The notes beneath the pieces were generated by a model. It made no database searches and was not told where the DNA came from. It saw only the letters and a program-made list of their open reading frames with translations. The position numbers and the translations under genes are program-made. Below are positions 9,838 to 19,260 of a stretch of 34,052 nucleotides of DNA, in pieces. Source of the DNA: Betaproteobacteria bacterium SCGC AG-212-J23 (lineage in GTDB: Bacteria > Pseudomonadota > Gammaproteobacteria > Burkholderiales > SG8-39). Each line of letters begins with the position of its first letter. Position 1 is the stretch's first letter. The stretch is from NCBI GenBank assembly GCA_001644455.1, contig LSTF01000037.1, positions 1 through 34,052 on the forward strand, in the 5' to 3' direction.

Positions 9838-11010
9838 CTAGCTTAGCCCACGCTCCAGGTCGTCCTGCAGGTCGGAAACCGCTTCCAGCCCCACTGCCAC
9901 GCGGATCAACCCGTCGCCGATGCCCGCTGCGGCACGCGCCTCGGGCGAGATGCGGCCATGGGTCGTGGTCGCCGGATGGATGATGGTGGTCTTCACGTCG
10001 CCAAGATTGGCGGTGATCGAGACGAGTTTCGTGGAATCGATGACGCGCCACGCCCCCGCCCGGCCGCCCTTCACCTCGAACGAGAGCACTGCGCCCGCCG
10101 CGCGTTGCTGCCGCTGCGCCAGGGCGTGCTGCGGGTGCGACTCGAGGCCCGGGTAGTGCACCCGCGCCACCTTGGGATGCTTCTCCAGCCAGCGCGCGAG
10201 CTCGAGCGCCGCGGCCGACTGCGCGAGCATGCGGAGCTGCAGGGTCTCCAGGCCCTTCAGCAGCACCCAGGCGTTGAACGGCGAAAGCGCCGGCCCGGCG
10301 GTGCGCAGGTACGCGGTCATCGGCTCGCCGACCAGTTTCTTCGAGCCGGCGATCGCCCCGCCCATCACCCGCCCCTGCCCGTCGATGTATTTCGTCGCGG
10401 AATGGATCACGAGGTCGGCGCCGAGCTCGAGCGGCCGCTGCAGGATCGGCGTGCAGAACACGTTGTCCACGGCGAGCAGCGCGCCGGCGCTCTTCGCGAC
10501 CTTCGCCAGCTTCTCGATGTCGCTGACTTCAGTCAGCGGATTGGAGGGCGTCTCGAGGAAGAACAGGCGCGTGTTCTTCCGCACTGCCTGCTGCCACTCG
10601 TCGACCTTGGTCGGCGAAACGTAGCTGGTCTCGACGCCGAAGCGGCCGAGGATGTTGTTGAACAGCTGGATGGTGGCGCCGAACACCGCGTTGGAACAGA
10701 CCACGTGGTCGCCCGCCTTGAGGTGCACCATGACCGCGGCGAGGATCGCCGCCATCCCCGACGCGGTGGCGACGCAGCTCTCGGCGCCTTCCAGCGCGGC
10801 GAGGCGCGCCTGGAACATCGACACCGTCGGGTTGGTGTAGCGCGTGTACACCATCCCGTCCTCGGTGCCGGCGAAGCGGGTCGCTGCCTGCTCGGCGTTG
10901 TCGAAGACGAAGCTCGAGGTCAGGAACAGCGCCTCGGAATGCTCCTGGAATTCGCTGCGCAGCGTCCCCGCGCGAACCCCCTGGGTGGATAGCTGGTGCT
11001 CTTTCGCCAT
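9838..11010 (-). CDS. metZ: O-succinylhomoserine sulfhydrylase
   Basis: MetZ is a PLP enzyme of the Cys/Met-metabolism family that makes homocysteine from O-succinylhomoserine and sulfide, bypassing cystathionine. The 390-residue product has the family features [23 protein letters not shown] and the PLP lysine in [16 protein letters not shown] (K207). GQGRVMGG and position downstream of purF favour MetZ over MetB/MetC. The start is ATG at 11010 and lies directly against the T-tract of a terminator-like hairpin, so expression may be attenuated. The histidine kinase gene follows after 4 nt. Confidence 0.95.
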   Translation of the reverse strand: MAKEHQLSTQGVRAGTLRSEFQEHSEALFLTSSFVFDNAEQAATRFAGTEDGMVYTRYTNPTVSMFQARLAALEGAESCVATASGMAAILAAVMVHLKAGDHVVCSNAVFGATIQLFNNILGRFGVETSYVSPTKVDEWQQAVRKNTRLFFLETPSNPLTEVSDIEKLAKVAKSAGALLAVDNVFCTPILQRPLELGADLVIHSATKYIDGQGRVMGGAIAGSKKLVGEPMTAYLRTAGPALSPFNAWVLLKGLETLQLRMLAQSAAALELARWLEKHPKVARVHYPGLESHPQHALAQRQQRAAGAVLSFEVKGGRAGAWRVIDSTKLVSITANLGDVKTTIIHPATTTHGRISPEARAAAGIGDGLIRVAVGLEAVSDLQDDLERGLS

Positions 11011-11046
11011 AAAAAAACCCGGCCTCTCTCTGTAAGCGGACCGGGT
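11011..11046 (-). terminator. Intrinsic-terminator-like hairpin abutting the metZ start (possible attenuator)
   Basis: Read on the minus strand, ACCCGG-T-CC (11038-11046) pairs with GGCCGGGT (11017-11024). This gives an 8-bp GC-rich stem with one bulged T and a 13-nt loop, followed by a run of seven T (11011-11017) and then directly the metZ ATG. The purine-rich GAGAGAGG that might serve as the metZ ribosome-binding site is in the loop and stem. Because no space remains for a promoter between the T-run and the ATG, metZ transcripts have to read through this structure. That fits attenuation better than a plain purF terminator. Confidence 0.6.
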
Positions 11047-11057
11047 CTCCTAGGAGA
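11046..11057. repeat. 12-bp perfect palindrome TCTCCTAGGAGA in the metZ leader
   Basis: The sequence TCTCCTAGGAGA is its own reverse complement. It lies immediately upstream, in the metZ direction, of the terminator-like stem and shares its boundary base. It could be a protein-binding site or form part of an alternative RNA fold that competes with the terminator. No known regulator site is recognised. Confidence 0.5.
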
Positions 11058-11128
11058 ACTACGCGGCACGCTTTAGCGGTATTTGTAGCGCGCCCGCAAG
11101 CTGTGGCTCAAATCGGCGCGAAAGAACG

Positions 11129-11134
11129 ACTATA
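11129..11134 (-). promoter_or_regulatory. Candidate extended -10 promoter for metZ
   Basis: On the minus strand the sequence TGGTATAGT contains TATAGT (5 of 6 matches to TATAAT) preceded by TGn, an extended -10 arrangement. It lies about 8 nt after the purF stop. No good -35 hexamer is visible 16-18 bp further up. Transcription from here would give a leader of roughly 110 nt that contains the palindrome and the terminator-like hairpin. Confidence 0.35.
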
Positions 11135-11141
11135 CCAGAAC

Positions 11142-12659
11142 TTACCTCGCGGTCGCCAGGTTGAGGTCGAGCTGCGCGCTCTCCTCGTCGCCCGAGTCGC
11201 GCTCGGAATCGCGCTGGATCTCGATGGCGCGCAGGTAGTCGGTGGTGACGTCGCCGGTGATGTAGACGCCGTCGAAGCACGAAGTCTCGAAGCTGGAAAG
11301 CTTCGGGTTGGTGCGCCGCACCGCGTCCTTGAGCTCGTTCAGGTCCTGGTAGATGAGCGCGTCGGCGCCGATCTCGCGAGCGACCTCGTCCTCGCTGCGG
11401 TGCGCGGCGATCAGCTCGGCGCGCGTCGGCATGTCGATGCCGTAGACGTTCGGGAAGCGCACCGGCGGCGCGGCCGAGGCGAAGAACACCTTGCGCGCGC
11501 CCGCCTCGCGCGCCATCTGCACGATCTCGCGGCTGGTGGTGCCGCGCACGATCGAGTCGTCGACCAGCAGCACGTTCTTGCCGGCGAACTCCATCGCCAT
11601 CGGGTTCAGCTTCTGGCGCACCGATTTCCGGCGCACCGCATGCCCCGGCATGATGAAGGTACGGCCGATGTAGCGGTTCTTTACGAATCCTTCCCGGTAG
11701 GGCACGCCCAGGCCGGCGGCGAGCTGCAGCGCCGAGGGCCGGCTCGAGTCGGGAATCGGGATCACCACGTCGATGTCGAGCTTGCGCGGCAGGCGACGGA
11801 TCTTCTGCGCCAGCTTCTCGCCCATGTTGAGCCGCGTCTCGTACACCGAGGCGCCGTCGATCAGCGAGTCGGGCCGCGCCAGGTACACGTATTCGAAGAT
11901 GCAGGGATTGAGGCTGGGATGCTCGGCGCACTGCTGGCTGAAGAAGTTGCCGTCTTCGTCGATGAACACCGCCTCGCCCGGCGCGATGTCGCGCAGCACG
12001 CGGAAACCGAGCGCGTCGACCGCGACCGATTCGGAGGCGACCATGTACTCGGTACCGGTCGGCGTCTCGTTGTAGCCGATCACCGCCGGCCGGATGCCGA
12101 ACGGATCGCGAAACGCGAGCACGCCGTAGCCGGCGATCATCGCCACCACCGCGTAAGCGCCGCGCAGGCGCCGGTGCACGTTGGCGACCGCGGCGAAGAT
12201 GGTCTGCGGCTCGATGCGCAGCTTGTTGGACGCCTTCTCCAGCTCGTGCGCCAGCACGTTGACCAGCACTTCCGAGTCGGAGTTGGTATTGATGTGCCGC
12301 AGGTCGGTGCGGAACATCTCCTCCTTCAGCTGATCGGAGTTGGTCAGGTTGCCGTTATGGCCCAGGACGATGCCGAACGGCGAATTGACGTAGAAGGGCT
12401 GCGCTTCGGCGACCTTGAATGCCGAGCCTGCCGTAGGATAGCGGCAATGGGCGATGCCGAAGTTGCCGGCGAGGTCGCGCATGTTGCGCGTGCGGAACAC
12501 GTCTCGCACCATGCCGCTGCCCTTGTGCATGTGCAGCGTCGCATGCTCGCTGGTGACGATTCCCGCGGCGTCCTGGCCGCGGTGCTGCAGGAGCAGCAGT
12601 CCGTCGTAGAGGAGCTGGTTGACGGACGAACGGGCGACGATTCCTAGAATCCCGCACAT
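11142..12659 (-). CDS. purF: Amidophosphoribosyltransferase
   Basis: PurF catalyses the first committed step of purine synthesis, transferring glutamine amide nitrogen to PRPP. The 505-residue product begins MCGILGIV, so Cys2 becomes the N-terminal nucleophile of the class II glutamine amidotransferase domain after Met removal. [19 protein letters not shown] and GHNGNL belong to the same domain. The phosphoribosyltransferase half shows [28 protein letters not shown] and the PRPP loop [13 protein letters not shown]. The start is ATG at 12659. It lies downstream of cvpA by 31 bp, the same order as in many proteobacteria. Confidence 0.98.
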   Translation of the reverse strand: MCGILGIVARSSVNQLLYDGLLLLQHRGQDAAGIVTSEHATLHMHKGSGMVRDVFRTRNMRDLAGNFGIAHCRYPTAGSAFKVAEAQPFYVNSPFGIVLGHNGNLTNSDQLKEEMFRTDLRHINTNSDSEVLVNVLAHELEKASNKLRIEPQTIFAAVANVHRRLRGAYAVVAMIAGYGVLAFRDPFGIRPAVIGYNETPTGTEYMVASESVAVDALGFRVLRDIAPGEAVFIDEDGNFFSQQCAEHPSLNPCIFEYVYLARPDSLIDGASVYETRLNMGEKLAQKIRRLPRKLDIDVVIPIPDSSRPSALQLAAGLGVPYREGFVKNRYIGRTFIMPGHAVRRKSVRQKLNPMAMEFAGKNVLLVDDSIVRGTTSREIVQMAREAGARKVFFASAAPPVRFPNVYGIDMPTRAELIAAHRSEDEVAREIGADALIYQDLNELKDAVRRTNPKLSSFETSCFDGVYITGDVTTDYLRAIEIQRDSERDSGDEESAQLDLNLATAR

Positions 12660-12661
12660 CT

Positions 12662-12675
12662 GGGAGACGACTCCC
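12662..12675 (-). promoter_or_regulatory. Small hairpin over the purF ribosome-binding site
   Basis: On the minus strand GGGAG-TCGT-CTCCC forms a 5-bp stem with a 4-nt loop. GGGAG is the only Shine-Dalgarno-like sequence before the purF ATG at 12659, about 11 nt upstream, so the hairpin could lower translation. The stem is short and may be coincidental. Confidence 0.3.
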
Positions 12676-12690
12676 GAGTGTGGTTAAGGA

Positions 12691-13182
12691 TCAATTATAT
12701 TTCAATCGTCCCGCGAGCGCTGATGGAAGCCACGGCTTGAGCTGCACGATGGTGCGCTCGAGCATGCCCGCGCTCACCGCTTCCTTCCACAGCGCGCTGC
12801 GCGGGAGCGCCGTCAGCCCGGCGACAACTGCGAAGGCCAGCAGGATGAGCACGCCGCGCGCCAGCCCGAATATTCCGCCCAGCGTGCGGTCGACGCCGCT
12901 CAGGCCCGTGGCTTTCAAGAATTTTGACACCAGCATGCCGACGATCGCGGCGGCGATCAGGACCAGGACGAAGACCACGACGAACGCGATCAGCACCCGC
13001 ACCTCGGGATTCGCGATCGAAGCGGGAAGCCTATCGCCGAGCGGCCCCGCGACCGTGTTGGCCGCGAGGAAGGCCAGGATCCAGCCGGCGAGGGACATCA
13101 CTTCGCGCGTGAAGCCGCGCCAGATGCCCCAGGCCACCGAGCCGACGATCACGCCGATGGCGGCAAGATCGAGGACGCTCAT
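12691..13182 (-). CDS. cvpA: CvpA family inner-membrane protein
   Basis: This 163-residue protein with about four transmembrane segments (near 5-25, 29-48, 63-85 and 100-122) matches the CvpA / colicin V production family. The N-terminal LDLAAIGVIVGSVAWGIWRGFTREVMSLAGW and the mid-region LSGVDRTLGGIFGLARG are characteristic. Its biochemical function is not settled; in several bacteria it affects envelope stress and bile-salt tolerance. It sits just upstream of purF as in Escherichia coli. The start is ATG at 13182, overlapping the SPOR gene's stop by 4 bp (ATGA). Confidence 0.93.
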   Translation of the reverse strand: MSVLDLAAIGVIVGSVAWGIWRGFTREVMSLAGWILAFLAANTVAGPLGDRLPASIANPEVRVLIAFVVVFVLVLIAAAIVGMLVSKFLKATGLSGVDRTLGGIFGLARGVLILLAFAVVAGLTALPRSALWKEAVSAGMLERTIVQLKPWLPSALAGRLKYN

Positions 13183-13667
13183 CCTGTCTTCTGCGTGACC
13201 TTGCCCTGGTCGAGACCCAGGCCCCTGAGCCGCTTGAGCGCCGTTTCGGCGGCCTCGCGGCTGGCAAAGGGACCGGCGAAAACGCGCGTCAGGCTGCCCT
13301 TCGGCTCGGTGTAATACGGCAATCCGGCGCCCGAAAGCTTGGTAATCGCGCCGTTTGGATTGCTGAATACACCGACCTGCACCGTGAATTCGGCGCTTGC
13401 CGCCCTCTTCTCTTCGGGTCTGGCCTCGGGCTTCTTCTCCTCGACGGCGGCCTTTTGCTCGGGCGCCTTGGGCTCGACCTTGGGCGCGAACTGGGTTTCG
13501 TTTTCCCCCGGGATGCGCACGCTCACCGCTTCGTCGGCGCGCCTGGGCTCGGGATCGAACACCATCGGCAGGACGATGACGCCGGCGAGAACGAGCGCCA
13601 CCGCGCCGACCAGGCGCCTGCGCCCGCGGCGCTTCAGCGTTTCGACGTCCTGTGCCGCTTCAGCCAT
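13179..13667 (-). CDS. SPOR-domain membrane protein (DedD-like)
   Basis: This 162-residue bitopic membrane protein has a basic cytoplasmic N-terminus (KRRGRRR), one transmembrane helix (~19-36), a charged Glu/Lys/Pro/Ala-rich linker and a C-terminal SPOR domain (~91-160: FTVQVGVFSNPNGA ... RVFAGPFASREAAETALKRLRGLG). SPOR domains bind glycan strands stripped of stem peptides at the division septum, so a role in cell division like DedD is likely. Position between folC and cvpA is the same as for dedD in many proteobacteria. Its start overlaps the end of folC by 34 bp. Confidence 0.93.
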   Translation of the reverse strand: MAEAAQDVETLKRRGRRRLVGAVALVLAGVIVLPMVFDPEPRRADEAVSVRIPGENETQFAPKVEPKAPEQKAAVEEKKPEARPEEKRAASAEFTVQVGVFSNPNGAITKLSGAGLPYYTEPKGSLTRVFAGPFASREAAETALKRLRGLGLDQGKVTQKTG

Positions 13668-14878
13668 GTGATCGCTTCGCCGACGGTGAGAAAGGAACCG
13701 AACACGACGATCTTATCATTCTCGCTCGCGCGCTCGAGCGCCGCGGCGAGCGCCGCGGCGGGCGAGCCGAATTTTCTCGCGGAACTTTTTTCGAGCCGCG
13801 CCTCGAGCTCGTCGGCGGCGGCGCCGCGGGGTCCCGGAAGCGTCGCCAGGTGCCATTGCGTGACGCGCGGCGCGAGCTCGCGCAGCACGCCGGCGATGTC
13901 CTTGTCCTTCAGCATGCCGCACACCGCGTACGTCTCCGGCGCAAATCCCGACGTGGCCAGGTTCTCCGCGAGCGCGTGCGCGGCCTGCGGGTTGTGCGCC
14001 ACGTCGAGGATGACTTGCGGCCGGCCCGGCAGGACCTGGAACCGCGCAGGCAGGGCGACACTGGCGAGCCCGCTGCGGATTTCCTGCATGGCGATCGGCA
14101 GCGCGAGCGCGTCGAGCGCGCACAGTGCCGCCGCGGCGTTTCGCAGCTGGATTGCGCCGCGCAGCGCCGGGTACGCCAGGCCCGCCCGCTTGCCGTTCGG
14201 ACCGCTGTAGGTCCACTGCGCACCCTCCGCCTTGCATGAAAAATCCCGATTGAAAAAGAGCTTTTCGCCTTTGGCGTCCAGCACCGAGCGCGGCGGATCC
14301 GGCTCGGCGATCACCGCCGGCCGGCCGGGCCGGAAGATGCCGGCCTTCTCCCGGCCGATCGACTCCCGGTCCGGGCCGAGATAGTCGACGTGGTCGATGC
14401 CCACGCTGGTCAGCACGGCGCAATCGGCGTCGATCGCGTTGACCGCATCGAGCCGCCCGCCGAGGCCCACTTCGAGCACGAGTGCCTCGAGCTTCTCCTG
14501 GCCGAAGATCCAGAGCGCCGCGAGGGTGCCGAACTCGAAGTACGTGAGCGGCGTCCCGCCCCTCGCCGCCTCCACCGCGGCAAACCCTTCGCACAGCAGT
14601 CGATCTTCGCCTTCGGCCCCCGCGATCCTGACCCGCTCGTTATAGCGGACGAGGTGCGGCGAGCTGTAGAGCCCGGTCCGATAGCCCGCGGCGCGCAGGA
14701 TCGACTCCAGCATCGCGCAAGTCGAGCCCTTGCCGTTCGTCCCGCCGACGGTGATCACCGGACAGGAAAAAGATAAGTGGAGTTTTTCCAAAACCCTTCT
14801 TGTTCGTTCCAGTCCCATCGCGATGGATTGGGGATGCTGGCGGCCGATGTACTCGAGCCAGTCGTCGAGCGACTTCAG
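13634..14878 (-). CDS. folC: Bifunctional folylpolyglutamate / dihydrofolate synthase
   Basis: FolC adds glutamate to dihydropteroate and folates. The Mur-ligase-like ATP site ITVGGTNGKGSTCAMLES (P-loop near residues 45-52) is plain, with YSSPHLVRYNERVRI, LEVGLGGRLDAVNAID, TSVGIDHVDYLG and the C-terminal LDVAHNPQAA. The product is 414 residues if initiation is at the codon matching the family N-terminus (M-K-S-L-D-D-W-L). That codon is CTG at 14876-14878, overlapping the ligase TGA by 4 bp (CTGA). No ATG, GTG or TTG lies in frame nearby; the next is the ATG in IAMGLER at codon 21, which would remove the conserved first helix. CAGGG 6 nt upstream could be the ribosome-binding site. Confidence 0.94.
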   Translation of the reverse strand: MKSLDDWLEYIGRQHPQSIAMGLERTRRVLEKLHLSFSCPVITVGGTNGKGSTCAMLESILRAAGYRTGLYSSPHLVRYNERVRIAGAEGEDRLLCEGFAAVEAARGGTPLTYFEFGTLAALWIFGQEKLEALVLEVGLGGRLDAVNAIDADCAVLTSVGIDHVDYLGPDRESIGREKAGIFRPGRPAVIAEPDPPRSVLDAKGEKLFFNRDFSCKAEGAQWTYSGPNGKRAGLAYPALRGAIQLRNAAAALCALDALALPIAMQEIRSGLASVALPARFQVLPGRPQVILDVAHNPQAAHALAENLATSGFAPETYAVCGMLKDKDIAGVLRELAPRVTQWHLATLPGPRGAAADELEARLEKSSARKFGSPAAALAAALERASENDKIVVFGSFLTVGEAITWLKRHRTSKR

Positions 14879-16398
14879 GCGAGGCCCTGCTCGTGGATGC
14901 GGCGCACCGTTTCGATCGTATCGGCATCTTCGGCGCGCTTGTCCGACCGGTAGCGCTTCAGACGCGCGAGGCGCAGTGCGAGGCCCGCCGGGTACTGCGG
15001 GCTTTTCTGGATGTCGCTGAATTCGATTTCGACCACCAGCTCCGGCCGCACTCGCACCACCCATTCGTCCCGGCTCGCGGCTCGCGCCTGCAGCTCGCGC
15101 GTCTGCCACTCGAGAATCTCGTCGGTCATGCCTTTGAACGTCTTGCCGAGCATGATGAAGCCCCCGGCGGGATCGCGCGCTCCGAGGTGCAGGTTGGAAA
15201 GCCAGCCCTTGCGCCGGCCGTGGCCCCATTCCGCGGCGATGACCACCAGGTCGAGGGTATGGGCGCGCTTGATCTTCAGCCAGCCGCTGCCGCGCCTGCC
15301 GGCTTCGTAAGGCGCGTCGAGCGCCTTCGCCATGACGCCTTCGTGGCCGTGATGAAGCGCATCCTGATAGAAGGATTCTGCCGTCCCGGGATCGGCGGTG
15401 ACCACCCACCGGGACGTTTTCGCGGGAATGACTTCCTCCAGAACGCGCCGGCGATCGCGCAGCGGTCGGTCGACCAGCGACTCCCCGTTGTACAGGCAAT
15501 CGAAGAAGAAGACCGAGACCGGCAGCGTATCGCGCAGGCTCGCGTCGTCGGCCTTGCGTCCCAGCCTCCGCATCGTCGTCTGGAACGGATGCGGCCGCCC
15601 GTCGGGGCGCAGGACGATCGCTTCGCCGTCGAGGATGAGCGAGGCCGAGGCCGCCTCGCGCGCCGCGGCCACGACTTCCGGGACCGCGGCGGTGACCTCG
15701 TTGAGGGTCCTCGTGAAGACGCGCACCTCGTCGCCTGCCTTGTGCACCTGGACGCGCGCGCCGTCGAGCTTCCACTCGAACGCGGCCTCGCCGAGCGCTT
15801 CCAGCGCGGCGCGCGTCGTCGCGGCCGGCTGGGCAAGCATCGGCAGGATCGGCCGCATCGGCCGGATGGCGAAGCGCTCGAGGCCCGCCTGCCCCTGGGT
15901 CAGCGCCGCGTGCGCCGCCGGCGCGATGCCGCCGCCGATCATGGCCGCGCGCCGGATCAGTGCCGCCGGCACGCCGCTCGCAGAGGCGAGCGCCTCGAGC
16001 ATCACGCCCTCGAGAGCGCCCTGGCGCAGCTCGCCGACAATCAGGCGGACGAGGAAGTTCTGCTCTTCGGCGGTGGCCTTGCCGAACAGCGCGTCGATCA
16101 ATTCGGCCCGCTGGCTGGCCGATCCCCTGCCTTTGGTTATTTTCAGTTGTTCAAAGACGGAATCCACTTCGCGCAAGGTGAGCGTCGCCGCAGCGGCGGC
16201 CTTGGGGGAAGGCAGCTTCCGATAGCCCAGCGCCAGCTTGCCCTGGCGGATGTCGCCGCTCAGGTACGGAATGGCAATCTCGATCTCGTCGGGCGCCAGG
16301 CTGCGAAGGCGCTCGGCGAGCGCCGCGCTTTTCGCCAGCCGGCTGGCGGTCGCGCCCACCTGCGCCGATGTGCGCACCACATCGGCCAGCCGCGTCAC
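14875..16398 (-). CDS. ATP-dependent DNA ligase (archaeal / LigB type) inside the acc-fol operon
   Basis: This 507-residue ligase has three domains: N-terminal DNA-binding (~1-190), adenylation (~195-375) and OB-fold (~385-507). Motif I is [10 protein letters not shown] with adenylated Lys210. LILDGEAI (254-261), FFFDCLY (motif III, ~297-303), EGVMAK (motif IV, 353-358) and WLKIKR (motif V, 373-378) follow, with [12 protein letters not shown] near the end as motif VI. This resembles archaeal Lig and actinobacterial LigB rather than NAD-dependent LigA. It is the accessory kind of bacterial ligase, presumably for repair. The GTG start at 16398 overlaps the accD stop (GTGA), and its own stop overlaps folC (CTGA), so it is embedded in the operon. 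No Ku, primase or ligase-associated exonuclease or helicase gene is nearby. Confidence 0.93.
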   Translation of the reverse strand: MTRLADVVRTSAQVGATASRLAKSAALAERLRSLAPDEIEIAIPYLSGDIRQGKLALGYRKLPSPKAAAAATLTLREVDSVFEQLKITKGRGSASQRAELIDALFGKATAEEQNFLVRLIVGELRQGALEGVMLEALASASGVPAALIRRAAMIGGGIAPAAHAALTQGQAGLERFAIRPMRPILPMLAQPAATTRAALEALGEAAFEWKLDGARVQVHKAGDEVRVFTRTLNEVTAAVPEVVAAAREAASASLILDGEAIVLRPDGRPHPFQTTMRRLGRKADDASLRDTLPVSVFFFDCLYNGESLVDRPLRDRRRVLEEVIPAKTSRWVVTADPGTAESFYQDALHHGHEGVMAKALDAPYEAGRRGSGWLKIKRAHTLDLVVIAAEWGHGRRKGWLSNLHLGARDPAGGFIMLGKTFKGMTDEILEWQTRELQARAASRDEWVVRVRPELVVEIEFSDIQKSPQYPAGLALRLARLKRYRSDKRAEDADTIETVRRIHEQGLA

Positions 16399-17267
16399 GC
16401 CGCTGCGTCGGCAGTCATTCCCAGCATCAGCGAGAGCAGCGAATGCAGCCGGTCGCGCAACTGCCGGCGGTCGACGATCATGTCGATCGCACCCTTCTCC
16501 AGCAGGAACTCGGCGCGCTGGAAGCCTTCCGGCAGCTTCTGCCGCACCGTCTGCTCGATCACGCGCGGGCCGGCGAAACCGATCAGCGCTTTCGGCTCGG
16601 CGATGACCGCGTCGCCGAGCATGGCGAAGCTCGCCGACACCCCGCCCATGGTCGGGTCGGTGAGCACGGTGACGAACGGCAGGCCGCGCTCCGCAAGGTC
16701 GGTGAGCGAAGCCGTGGTCTTGGCCATCTGCGCGAGCGAAAGCAGCCCCTCCTGCATGCGCGCGCCGCCCGAGGCGGTGACGCAGACGAACGGCAGCTTC
16801 TGCTCGATCGCCACGCGCACGCCGCGCACGAACCGCTCGCCGACGACCGAGCCCATCGAGCCGCCCATGAAGTCGAACTCGAACGCGGCGCAGACCAGGC
16901 CGAGCGCCTTGATCGAGCCTTGCATGACCACCAGCGCGTCGCCCTCCGCGGTCGTCTCCTGCGCCTCCGCGAGGCGTTCGGAATACTTGCGGGAATCCTT
17001 GAACTTGAGCGTGTCGAGCGGCAGGACTTCGGCGCCGATCTCGAAGCGGCCGTCGGGATCGAGCAGCGCGTCGAGGCGCGGCCGCGCCGCGAGGCGCTCG
17101 TGGTGGCCGCACTTCGGGCAGACGTTGAGGTTCTTTTCCAGGTCGGTGCTGTAGAGCACCGCGTCGCACGCCGCGCATTTGGTCCAGAGACCCTCGGGTA
17201 CCTGCTTGCGTGTCGCGCCCGCGGTGCGCTGGATCTTCGGCGGCAGCAGCTTCTGTAGCCAGCTCAT
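16395..17267 (-). CDS. accD: Acetyl-CoA carboxylase carboxyltransferase subunit beta
   Basis: AccD forms the carboxyltransferase with AccA, producing malonyl-CoA for fatty acid synthesis. The 290-residue protein has the N-terminal zinc ribbon C31-x2-C34 ... C50-x2-C53 ([18 protein letters not shown]). The crotonase-fold carboxyltransferase core follows ([66 protein letters not shown]). The start is ATG at 17267, overlapping the trpA stop by 4 bp (ATGA). Normally folC follows directly; here a DNA ligase gene is in between. Confidence 0.98.
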   Translation of the reverse strand: MSWLQKLLPPKIQRTAGATRKQVPEGLWTKCAACDAVLYSTDLEKNLNVCPKCGHHERLAARPRLDALLDPDGRFEIGAEVLPLDTLKFKDSRKYSERLAEAQETTAEGDALVVMQGSIKALGLVCAAFEFDFMGGSMGSVVGERFVRGVRVAIEQKLPFVCVTASGGARMQEGLLSLAQMAKTTASLTDLAERGLPFVTVLTDPTMGGVSASFAMLGDAVIAEPKALIGFAGPRVIEQTVRQKLPEGFQRAEFLLEKGAIDMIVDRRQLRDRLHSLLSLMLGMTADAAA

Positions 17268-18061
17268 GCGTCCAGTGCCTGTCGGATGGGTTTCAGGAAA
17301 TTCTTCACTCTCATCACCGCGTCTTCAGGACTTCCATTCTCGATCTCCTGAATGATACGGCTGCCGATGACGACCGCGTCCGCGGTCTGCGCGACCCGTT
17401 TCGCCGACTCGGCGTCGCGGATGCCGAAACCGACGCCGATGGGCAGCTTGGTGGCCTTTCGAATCTGCGGGATGTGGGCAGCGACGTCCGAGAGATCGAT
17501 GTTCGCCGCGCCGGTCACGCCGCGCAGCGACACGTAGTAGAGGTAGCCGCTGCCGCTGCGCGCCACTTCGTCGATGCGCTTCTTCGTCGAGGTCGGCGCG
17601 AGCAGGAAGATCGGGTCGATGTCGCTTTTCTTCATCAGCGCCGAGAAGTCGAGGCACTCCTCGGGCGGGTAGTCGACCACGATCACGCCGTCGATGCCTG
17701 CCGCTTTGGCCGCGGCCGCGAACTTCTCCGTACCCATGGCTTCGATCGGGTTGGCGTATCCCATCAGCACGACGGGGGTGGTTTTGTCTTTTTCTCTGAA
17801 TTGTTTTACGAGGGAAAGGACGTCCTTCAGGCCGACGCCGTGCTTCAGGGCCCGCTCTCCCGAGCGCTGGACGACGGGGCCATCTGCCATCGGGTCGGAA
17901 AACGGCACGCCGAACTCGATAATGTCTGCGCCCGCCTCCACCAGGCCGTGCATGAGCGGCACGGTCAGCGAGGGGTGCGGGTCGCCCGCCATGATGTACG
18001 GGATGAGTCCTTTGCGCTTCGCCTTCGCGAGCGCCTCGAAGCGGCCCTGGATGCGCGACAT
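17264..18061 (-). CDS. trpA: Tryptophan synthase alpha chain
   Basis: TrpA cleaves indole-3-glycerol phosphate to indole, which is channelled to TrpB. The 265-residue TIM barrel has the catalytic pair Glu49 ([12 protein letters not shown]) and Asp60 (MADGPVVQ) at the usual positions. Phosphate-binding loops [10 protein letters not shown] and VVIGSRII are also present. The start is ATG at 18061, sharing a base with the trpB stop (TGATG), and the end overlaps accD by 4 bp. Tight coupling to trpB fits the need for equal subunit amounts. Confidence 0.98.
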   Translation of the reverse strand: MSRIQGRFEALAKAKRKGLIPYIMAGDPHPSLTVPLMHGLVEAGADIIEFGVPFSDPMADGPVVQRSGERALKHGVGLKDVLSLVKQFREKDKTTPVVLMGYANPIEAMGTEKFAAAAKAAGIDGVIVVDYPPEECLDFSALMKKSDIDPIFLLAPTSTKKRIDEVARSGSGYLYYVSLRGVTGAANIDLSDVAAHIPQIRKATKLPIGVGFGIRDAESAKRVAQTADAVVIGSRIIQEIENGSPEDAVMRVKNFLKPIRQALDA

Positions 18062-19260
18062 CAAAGCTTCTTCCCCGAGCGCTCGGCGACCGTGTGCATG
18101 TCCTTGTCGCCCCGGCCGGAAAGGTTGACGAGCAGGATGGCGTCCTTCTTCATCTTCGGCGCCATCTTCATCGCCTGCGCCACCGCGTGCGCGGATTCGA
18201 GCGCCGGGATGATGCCTTCGCTGCGGCACAGCTCGTGAAACGCGGCGAGCGCCTCGTCGTCGGTGACCGCGACATACTCGGCACGCTTGCTGTCCTTCAG
18301 CCACGAGTGCTCCGGTCCGACGCCGGGATAGTCCAGGCCGGCCGAGACGGAGTGCGTCTCGGTGATCTGGCCGTTCGCGTCCTGCAGCAGATAGGTGCGG
18401 TTGCCGTGCAGCACGCCGGGCTTGCCCGCGCACAGCGAGGCCGCGTGCTTTCCGGTCGCCAGGCCCTCGCCCGCCGCCTCGACCCCGATCAGCTTCACCT
18501 TGGTGTTCTCGATGTAGGGATAGAAAATCCCCATCGCGTTCGAGCCGCCACCCACGCACGCAATCACCGCGTCGGGCTGACGGCCGGCGAGCTCCTGCAT
18601 CTGCTCGATGCTCTCGTCACCGATCACGCGCTGGAAGTCGCGCACCATCATCGGGTACGGGTGCGGGCCGGCGACCGTGCCGATGATGTAGAAGGTGCTG
18701 TCGACGTTCGTCACCCAGTCGCGCATCGCTTCGTTGAGCGCATCCTTGAGGGTGCGCGAGCCCGACTCGACGCCGACCACCTTCGCGCCCAGCACGCCCA
18801 TGCGATGCACGTTCGCCGCCTGGCGCTTGACGTCGTCGACGCCCATGTAGACGACGCATTCCATGCCGTAGCGCGCCGCGACCGTGGCGGTAGCGACACC
18901 GTGCATGCCGGCGCCGGTCTCGGCGATGACGCGCGGCTTCTTCATGTTGCGCGCGAGCAGCGCCTGGCCGATGGTGTTGTTGATCTTGTGCGCGCCGGTG
19001 TGGTTCAGGTCCTCGCGCTTGATGTAGATGCGGGCGCCGCCGCACTTTTCCGTCAGTCTTTTTGCAAAATAAATCGGACTTGGGCGCCCGACGTAGTGCT
19101 TGAGCTCGTACTTGAACTCGGCCTGGAACGCGGGATCCTGGCGCGCGCGCTCGTACGCGACGCGAAGCTCGTCGAGCGCCGCGGTCAGCGTCTCGGCGAC
19201 GAAGACGCCGCCGTAGGGGCCGAAGTGGCCGCGGGCGTCCGGCAGGTCATACATCCGCAT
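18061..19260 (-). CDS. trpB: Tryptophan synthase beta chain
   Basis: TrpB condenses indole and serine using PLP. The 399-residue protein starts [20 protein letters not shown] and carries the PLP lysine in HTGAHKINN (K92). It also has the phosphate-binding GGGSNAMG and the [10 protein letters not shown] and [13 protein letters not shown] signatures. The ATG at 19260 has GAGG 6 nt upstream; an in-frame ATG at 19254 is possible. The gene overlaps trpF by 14 bp and trpA by 1 bp. Confidence 0.98.
   Translation of the reverse strand: MRMYDLPDARGHFGPYGGVFVAETLTAALDELRVAYERARQDPAFQAEFKYELKHYVGRPSPIYFAKRLTEKCGGARIYIKREDLNHTGAHKINNTIGQALLARNMKKPRVIAETGAGMHGVATATVAARYGMECVVYMGVDDVKRQAANVHRMGVLGAKVVGVESGSRTLKDALNEAMRDWVTNVDSTFYIIGTVAGPHPYPMMVRDFQRVIGDESIEQMQELAGRQPDAVIACVGGGSNAMGIFYPYIENTKVKLIGVEAAGEGLATGKHAASLCAGKPGVLHGNRTYLLQDANGQITETHSVSAGLDYPGVGPEHSWLKDSKRAEYVAVTDDEALAAFHELCRSEGIIPALESAHAVAQAMKMAPKMKKDAILLVNLSGRGDKDMHTVAERSGKKL

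Noticed and set aside
11047-11141. Possible tRNA or small RNA gene in the purF-metZ gap
   Set aside because: No cloverleaf, CCA end or T-loop consensus (GTTCRANYC-like in context) can be arranged; a leader RNA of metZ explains the stretch better.
14800-17154. A 784-codon plus-strand frame opposite the ligase and accD
   Set aside because: Low-complexity antisense translation; ligase and carboxyltransferase motifs are unambiguous on the minus strand.
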